Positions 37,311 through 41,495 of a DNA stretch of 41,495 bases are shown here, one piece after another. Under the pieces are notes generated by a model. It searched no databases, was not told the DNA's origin, and saw only the letters and a program-made list of their open reading frames with translations. The DNA is from Aquimarina muelleri DSM 19832 (lineage in GTDB: Bacteria > Bacteroidota > Bacteroidia > Flavobacteriales > Flavobacteriaceae): contig NZ_AUML01000043.1 in assembly GCF_000430665.1 (NCBI RefSeq), positions 1 through 41,495 of the forward strand, read 5' to 3'. Numbering within the stretch: the stretch's first letter is position 1; each line of letters starts with the position of its first letter. The position numbers were made by a program, and so were the translations under genes.

Positions 37311-39008
37311 TTATTTTGTGTCGTCGTATATTTCTCGTTTTCCATCTTTTCTAGGTTGCATAGGCTCTTGAAGCCTTAGTATTTCATGTATAACAGGGGT
37401 GTAATGCCACCAACTAGATGGTTCAATATTTTTGTATGAAAACGATATGTGCAGGTATTGGTTTCGTAATGCTCTTACTAATTGCGTATCGCTTAGTGTT
37501 TTATAATCTACCTTTTCTACGAGTTTTTTTAATTGATATTCTTTGCGCACTGGTGACACAACATTTGTGTTATCTTTTGGATGTTCTAGCATTTTAGAAT
37601 CTATGATCAAAGAGTTGTTTTGCACACGCTCTTTTGTTTTTTTTGCCTCCTTTGTTTTGTATTCTTTTATAAACTTAGCTATTTTTTCATTTTTTTGTTC
37701 TAACAGTTCTTTTTCATTTTGCTTGCTACTAAATTTCAATAAATCTATAGCTAGAGTGCCTTTCGTATTTTTTGCCTTAAACTCTGTTTGTAAACGTTTT
37801 TGTACCTCTGTTAGTAAATCGCCTTTTACTTTAAACTTATCGTTTAATGTTGCGGTATTAATCTTAGCAAGATGCTTTGTCGATAATTTAGCCATTAATT
37901 GTAGTGCGATTACACTATATTGATTGGTTAGGTTTTTTCTTCTACCCCATACTTCATCTCGTACCCAACCATCTTCTATATTTATTTCATGCCCTTTATA
38001 CCAGCCTTCTGCAATAAAACTGCTCCTTACACTTTCTGCTTTTTCTTCTTTATTGCTTAAATCCCACAATAATGTATCTTCTTGAGAAATATTTTCTAGA
38101 TATCCGCCACCAATATCAGAGTGTACCCCAGGCAAACTAATAGTTATTCCTTTTGCCCCTGCGCTTTCTATACCTGTTAAATCAAAGTTGTATCTAATCT
38201 CGTCTTGCGCTATTAAATGTACGGTCTTATTAGCATGGTACATTTGGTTTAATTGCAAATCTGTATGGTCTTTAGAATGATTCATCCCATAAGCGGATAC
38301 TGAGTCGTATAAGCCTGCAAATCCTATTTTTATGGTGTTTATTGCTGTTTCTGCTTCTTCTAGGGCTTTTCCTAAATATCCATAGGCAGGAATATCGATC
38401 ACCTGTAGTTCTGCTTCTTCTCGGCTATAATACTCATAATGCGAAGCACTTTTTTTTACTTGCGATACAAAATGCCGCGCCGCTACAGCGCCACGACTAA
38501 AACCATATACATCAAAATATACCTGATCTATAAGCTTAAAACCATTTTCATCTTTAGGATCAGATTTAACTTTTGGTAAAATTTCACTTACAATTCGCTT
38601 ACAGGCTTCTTCTACCCTTGCTGGAACCCCTGTACTCCCTTGACCAAAAGCAGAACCCGCACCTGCATCTCCTTTAAAATTTTCGGTGCCGATACCCTCT
38701 ATATAAAGTTTAAATACTTTGGGATCATCTGCTAAATAATGAGGTTCTAGACGGGATACATTAGACTCGTCTGAGTTATAACTATTATCGCCATGATTGT
38801 CATCTTCATGTTTTTTGTACGCCTTTTTATAAGTTTCGATATCTTCGCCTTCATCCATTTCTATGGCTTCGCCTTTATACGCTTTATAAGCACGTACATT
38901 TTTACGGTTATTGCCTGTACCATCAAAAAACACTCCTATTACGATGCTATTGCCTCGCTCTATAGTTGTTCTGGTTTGCTCGTATTCTCCAAAAATAATT
39001 CTGCTCAT
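37311..39008 (-). CDS. tle1: Tle1-family phospholipase effector (DUF2235)
   Basis: This 565-aa alpha/beta-hydrolase belongs to the T6SS lipase effector family 1, whose characterised members are phospholipases that attack membrane lipids of rival cells. Visible motifs are VFFDGTGNN (residues 26-34), the nucleophile elbow YGFSRGA with Ser at about 171 (GxSxG type), and GVHSDIGGGY with a candidate catalytic Asp at about 298. These are the hallmark motifs of DUF2235. A Lys/Glu-rich, possibly coiled segment lies near residues 415-460 (KNEKIAKFIKEYKTKEAKK). There is no signal peptide, as expected for T6SS cargo. It follows the DUF2931-like lipoprotein by one base, so that lipoprotein is a probable immunity partner. 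Confidence 0.9.
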   Translation of the reverse strand: MSRIIFGEYEQTRTTIERGNSIVIGVFFDGTGNNRKNVRAYKAYKGEAIEMDEGEDIETYKKAYKKHEDDNHGDNSYNSDESNVSRLEPHYLADDPKVFKLYIEGIGTENFKGDAGAGSAFGQGSTGVPARVEEACKRIVSEILPKVKSDPKDENGFKLIDQVYFDVYGFSRGAVAARHFVSQVKKSASHYEYYSREEAELQVIDIPAYGYLGKALEEAETAINTIKIGFAGLYDSVSAYGMNHSKDHTDLQLNQMYHANKTVHLIAQDEIRYNFDLTGIESAGAKGITISLPGVHSDIGGGYLENISQEDTLLWDLSNKEEKAESVRSSFIAEGWYKGHEINIEDGWVRDEVWGRRKNLTNQYSVIALQLMAKLSTKHLAKINTATLNDKFKVKGDLLTEVQKRLQTEFKAKNTKGTLAIDLLKFSSKQNEKELLEQKNEKIAKFIKEYKTKEAKKTKERVQNNSLIIDSKMLEHPKDNTNVVSPVRKEYQLKKLVEKVDYKTLSDTQLVRALRNQYLHISFSYKNIEPSSWWHYTPVIHEILRLQEPMQPRKDGKREIYDDTK

Positions 39009-39009
39009 A

Positions 39010-40038
39010 CTATGATTTATATAAAAATCGTTTTACTGTATTTTCTTCTAAGTGTATTTCTTGTTTATTGGCTCCTGTTATCAGGTAGAGTTTTAGTTTT
39101 TTTATGTTGTTTTCTACATACGTTTCTATCTCAAAACTACCAGTATTGTTATTTTCTTTAAAAGCAGTTGCCATGGCTTGATAATCACTATCCTTAAAAA
39201 CACAAGTTGCTGTAAAAGCCTCTTTTACTTGGTCTGGCTCTTCCCATTGCATTCTGAATTCTTTTGGCAAAGCACTATATATAGTATCTTCTTTAATATT
39301 TAAAAATTTATCCTCTATTCTATACTCTTCCCCATTAAATGCATACGCATTTAAAAACACCATATGTGGATCCCCTTTTATATGTATATCCCAAGTAAAA
39401 GGTTGTCTATAGGTTTTCCATTTTTTTAAAGAAAGCGTACCCGCCTTATATTGCGCTACTATTTCGGCAGGGATACGGTCTACATATAGTTTAACTGATT
39501 TTTCTCTATCCTGTTCGCCATGGGGATTGTATTCTTTCCAGTCCACTTCGGTTTTTTTGGCTTGGTAAAAACCTACTTCGCGCTGAAACCCATCAATACC
39601 TGTTAACCAAACAGCTACAGTACCGCCAGGAGCTACATTAATAACGAAAAACAAATCATGAGACATTAAAATTTCTCCTTTTCTTCTAATTTTAAACCCT
39701 TTTTCGAATATTTGCGCTATTTTTTTATGATCTAACTCAAAATGCCCCTCATAAAATTGATTTTCTAAATAAGAAATCCATACCAAATCGAGTTTTTTGG
39801 GCAAAGGTCTTTTTTCTTGAGAGCCTGTAAAAGTACCTGTTAGCCCCCAACCGCTATTTAATGTGCCTTTGCCTCTAATACCTGTATCTCCTAAAGATCC
39901 ATAATGTAAGGTTGCAGGAAAATTTTTGGGTGCATTTACAGATACAGACCATTTATATTTTTTATTCATTTTGTTGCTTTTGCAGTTTATTAAAGTTAGC
40001 GCGCAAAGCACCACTACTATACCGTATTTAATTTTCAT
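39010..40038 (-). CDS. DUF2931-like lipoprotein, probable Tle1 immunity protein
   Basis: The chosen start (ATG at 40038) gives a standard lipoprotein signal MKIKYGIVVVLCALTLINC with the lipid-accepting Cys at position 19. An earlier ATG at 40065 would add nine charged residues and is less likely. The mature part opens with a W.VSV.AP block (KWSVSVNAPKNFPATLHYGS) and GKGTLNSGWG, which I associate with the DUF2931 lipoprotein family. The gene overlaps the upstream membrane-protein gene by 11 bases and ends one base before the Tle1-like gene. Lipoproteins next to Tle1 effectors serve as immunity proteins in studied bacteria, so the same role is inferred here. The family call is from memory of the pattern. 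Confidence 0.8.
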   Translation of the reverse strand: MKIKYGIVVVLCALTLINCKSNKMNKKYKWSVSVNAPKNFPATLHYGSLGDTGIRGKGTLNSGWGLTGTFTGSQEKRPLPKKLDLVWISYLENQFYEGHFELDHKKIAQIFEKGFKIRRKGEILMSHDLFFVINVAPGGTVAVWLTGIDGFQREVGFYQAKKTEVDWKEYNPHGEQDREKSVKLYVDRIPAEIVAQYKAGTLSLKKWKTYRQPFTWDIHIKGDPHMVFLNAYAFNGEEYRIEDKFLNIKEDTIYSALPKEFRMQWEEPDQVKEAFTATCVFKDSDYQAMATAFKENNNTGSFEIETYVENNIKKLKLYLITGANKQEIHLEENTVKRFLYKS

Positions 40039-40483
40039 GTATACCTGCTTTTCTTTTTTGAACATAATTTTTGTGTACGAAAAAAATAATAATGGTTGTT
40101 ACTAATGTTATGGATTGAAAAACTACTTGTATTATAAAATCCAATCCTGAAGCCATTACACTCCCTGCAGGATCAGTACTAAAATTTCGTAAATCATTAG
40201 ATAGGTTGTCTACTGCATAAGGCACAATAGTAAATACCGTATTGATTAAAATCCACCAAAAAATAAATGTATTCAACTTGGTTTTTACAGTATGTGTTTG
40301 ATAGAGTGTAAAAGTTAAAACTAGTAGCGTAAGTAGTAATGACATTGGTGCTATAAAATATGTTACCGATAATAAGTAAACATTAGTATTCATTTTTAAT
40401 TTTAATGAAGCCCTAAAAATAAAAGTATACACTATACATCCTAGTAATAGGATAGTACTTATGATTAAAACATTTTCGTCCAT
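40028..40483 (-). CDS. Four-helix membrane protein of unknown function (151 aa)
   Basis: Four hydrophobic segments are visible at about residues 5-23, 35-63, 70-91 and 112-137, with a short basic C-terminus (VQKRKAGIHEN). The gene lies between the VgrG end and the DUF2931-like lipoprotein gene, and its 3' end overlaps the latter's start. A role in self-protection against the membrane-targeting lipase or in T6SS assembly is possible, but the sequence shows no recognised family. Confidence 0.8.
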   Translation of the reverse strand: MDENVLIISTILLLGCIVYTFIFRASLKLKMNTNVYLLSVTYFIAPMSLLLTLLVLTFTLYQTHTVKTKLNTFIFWWILINTVFTIVPYAVDNLSNDLRNFSTDPAGSVMASGLDFIIQVVFQSITLVTTIIIFFVHKNYVQKRKAGIHEN

Positions 40484-40504
40484 TTTTTTTATATTACAGT
40501 AGTA

Positions 40505-40672
40505 TTAATTATCCGCTTTAATATTTACTTTGGTTGCTCCTGCAAGTGTCATATTTTCTTTAGCAGATTCTACAGTTGCTTTTTCTGAAATTTTATTTAA
40601 TTCTGAAGCTTTTATAACATATTTTTGATACGCTATTTTTTTTATATTTAGTGCCCTTTTTATAATAGCCAT
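40505..40672 (-). CDS. Small protein with VgrG-tail-like end (55 aa)
   Basis: The start at the ATG at 40672 (MAIIKRALNIKK) lies one base after the VgrG stop. A longer frame starting at 40723 would overlap VgrG and is less likely. The last ~25 residues (KENMTLAGATKVNIKAD) resemble the end of VgrG just upstream (EEINMLSAKKVHINAK), including the hydrophobic spacing of a gp5-like beta-helix. It may be a detached VgrG tail repeat, a small tip accessory, or a decayed duplicate. Confidence 0.6.
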   Translation of the reverse strand: MAIIKRALNIKKIAYQKYVIKASELNKISEKATVESAKENMTLAGATKVNIKADN

Positions 40673-40673
40673 A

Positions 40674-41495
40674 CTAAAACAGATTAGATTTTTCTTTTGC
40701 ATTGATATGCACTTTTTTTGCACTCAACATATTTATTTCTTCTTTTAAGCTTTGTATATTTATTTTATCTGCATATTCTGTTGATTCTTTTGATTGTATA
40801 TCAAATACATTATCTGCAATTTGTTTAATATTATCTGCCTTTTCTTTAATATCCTTAGATGCTGTTTGTAAAATATCATTTCCTGCATTAGAGGTAATAT
40901 CGCGTCCTGCACTTTCATCAATATTCTCTCCTGCATTTACTCTAATATTTTTTCCTGCAGTTATATTAAGGTTCTCTCCTGCATTAATATTAATATCTTT
41001 TAAGGCATTAATCGTAATAGTTTCGCCTGCGGTATCTATAATAAGGTGGTTCCCTTTTTTATCTGTAATGGTTATACTCTCGCTACGATCCGTATCATTA
41101 AAGGCTATAGTGTGTCCACTACGAGTAATGATACTTTTATAGTTGTTTTGGTCTCTTCCTCCTGCACCAGTAGATCCGTTAAAAAGGCTACCCATTACAA
41201 AGGGGCGGTTAGGATCGTTATATCGAAATCCTACCATTACCTGATCGCCTACCTCTGGGATAAATACATGTCCTCTGTTTTGTGCATGAGTACTACTGCT
41301 ACCCGCATCGGGGGTCATTACCCGTATCCACGAAGTTTTCATTTCTGCGATTTGCCATTGAAACTGTACTTGTACTCGTCCTTTTTGTTTTGGGTCTTGG
41401 TTAGATACTACCGTTGCTATTTGCGGATGTGCTTCAGGAAAATCTACTTCTGGTTCTGGTAGTATTTGGATGCCCGAGGATATCGCCTCAAAACT
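40674..41495 (-). CDS. vgrG: VgrG spike protein, C-terminal part (5' end outside window)
   Basis: The frame is open from the window edge to the TAG at 40674-40676, giving 273 residues of the trimeric T6SS spike. The first ~100 residues form the gp5-like OB region, with landmarks QKGRVQVQFQW, SSTHAQNRGHVFIPEVGDQV and RPFVMGSLFNGSTGAGG. Next come TRSGHTIAFNDT and a beta-helix built of eight-residue units (INAGENLN, ITAGKNIR, VNAGENID, ESAGRDIT, SNAGNDIL and weaker ones). The Met at 41342 is internal, because conserved VgrG sequence continues upstream of it. This gene heads the visible effector island; the genes downstream are its likely cargo. Confidence 0.93.
   Translation of the reverse strand, partial: SFEAISSGIQILPEPEVDFPEAHPQIATVVSNQDPKQKGRVQVQFQWQIAEMKTSWIRVMTPDAGSSSTHAQNRGHVFIPEVGDQVMVGFRYNDPNRPFVMGSLFNGSTGAGGRDQNNYKSIITRSGHTIAFNDTDRSESITITDKKGNHLIIDTAGETITINALKDININAGENLNITAGKNIRVNAGENIDESAGRDITSNAGNDILQTASKDIKEKADNIKQIADNVFDIQSKESTEYADKINIQSLKEEINMLSAKKVHINAKEKSNLF

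Noticed and set aside
41342..41342. ATG at 41342 as the start of VgrG
   Set aside because: The same frame stays open to the window edge and encodes conserved VgrG sequence (QKGRVQVQFQW), so the Met is internal.
40702..41462. Two overlapping plus-strand frames of 146 and 138 codons
   Set aside because: They are antisense to the VgrG coding region, which has recognisable OB and beta-helix motifs.
1..41495. CRISPR arrays, tRNA or rRNA genes, insertion sequences
   Set aside because: I saw no regular spacer-repeat pattern, no cloverleaf or rRNA-like stretch, and no transposase or integrase-like frame.

Overview
The window looks like a low-GC member of the Bacteroidota, most likely a marine flavobacterium. 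Evidence is the AT-rich sequence, the Lys/Asn/Ile-rich proteins, the lack of obvious Shine-Dalgarno sites, and type VI secretion (T6SS) genes of the Bacteroidota kind (VgrG with a DUF4280-type PAAR-like protein). The genus cannot be fixed from the sequence. Every convincing gene lies on the minus strand, so transcription runs from high to low coordinates.

Region 1 (1-26740) holds two colinear giant nonribosomal peptide synthetase (NRPS) genes. The first (26740 down to 6209, 6843 aa) is a complete lipopeptide-initiating protein: FAAL-ACP, then C-A-PCP-E, C-A-PCP, C-A-PCP, C-A-PCP and C-A-PCP-E. The second (6196 down past base 1) starts with a TubC-like docking domain, followed by C-A-PCP-C-A, and leaves the window. 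Specificity codes read by eye from the A domains give Val, Phe, Thr, Tyr, an unassigned residue, Ser and Gly. With the two epimerisation domains this predicts fatty acyl-D-Val-Phe-Thr-Tyr-D-X-Ser-Gly-(more). Release and tailoring genes are outside the window.

Region 2 (26741-27574) is a non-coding AT-rich gap. It contains several inverted repeats just upstream of the NRPS start and a terminator-like hairpin facing the plus strand.

Region 3 (27575-41495) is a T6SS effector island. Its genes run in this order: the end of a VgrG spike; a 55-aa ORF whose end resembles the VgrG tail; a four-helix membrane protein; a DUF2931-like lipoprotein; a Tle1-family (DUF2235) phospholipase effector; an unrecognised 336-aa protein; a DUF4280 PAAR-like tip; and a 930-aa unrecognised protein translationally coupled to the PAAR-like gene. 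Immediately after the 930-aa gene lies a lipoprotein that is its likely immunity protein. What follows is an array of partial duplicates: a large lipoprotein, a remnant immunity tail, a remnant lipoprotein signal peptide, a secreted protein, an orphan copy of the last ~190 residues of the 930-aa protein with its own full-length paralogous immunity lipoprotein, and a second, smaller fused remnant. This layout resembles the orphan toxin-tip/immunity arrays of Rhs and CDI loci, but the effector family is one I do not recognise. It is the best candidate here for an undescribed system.
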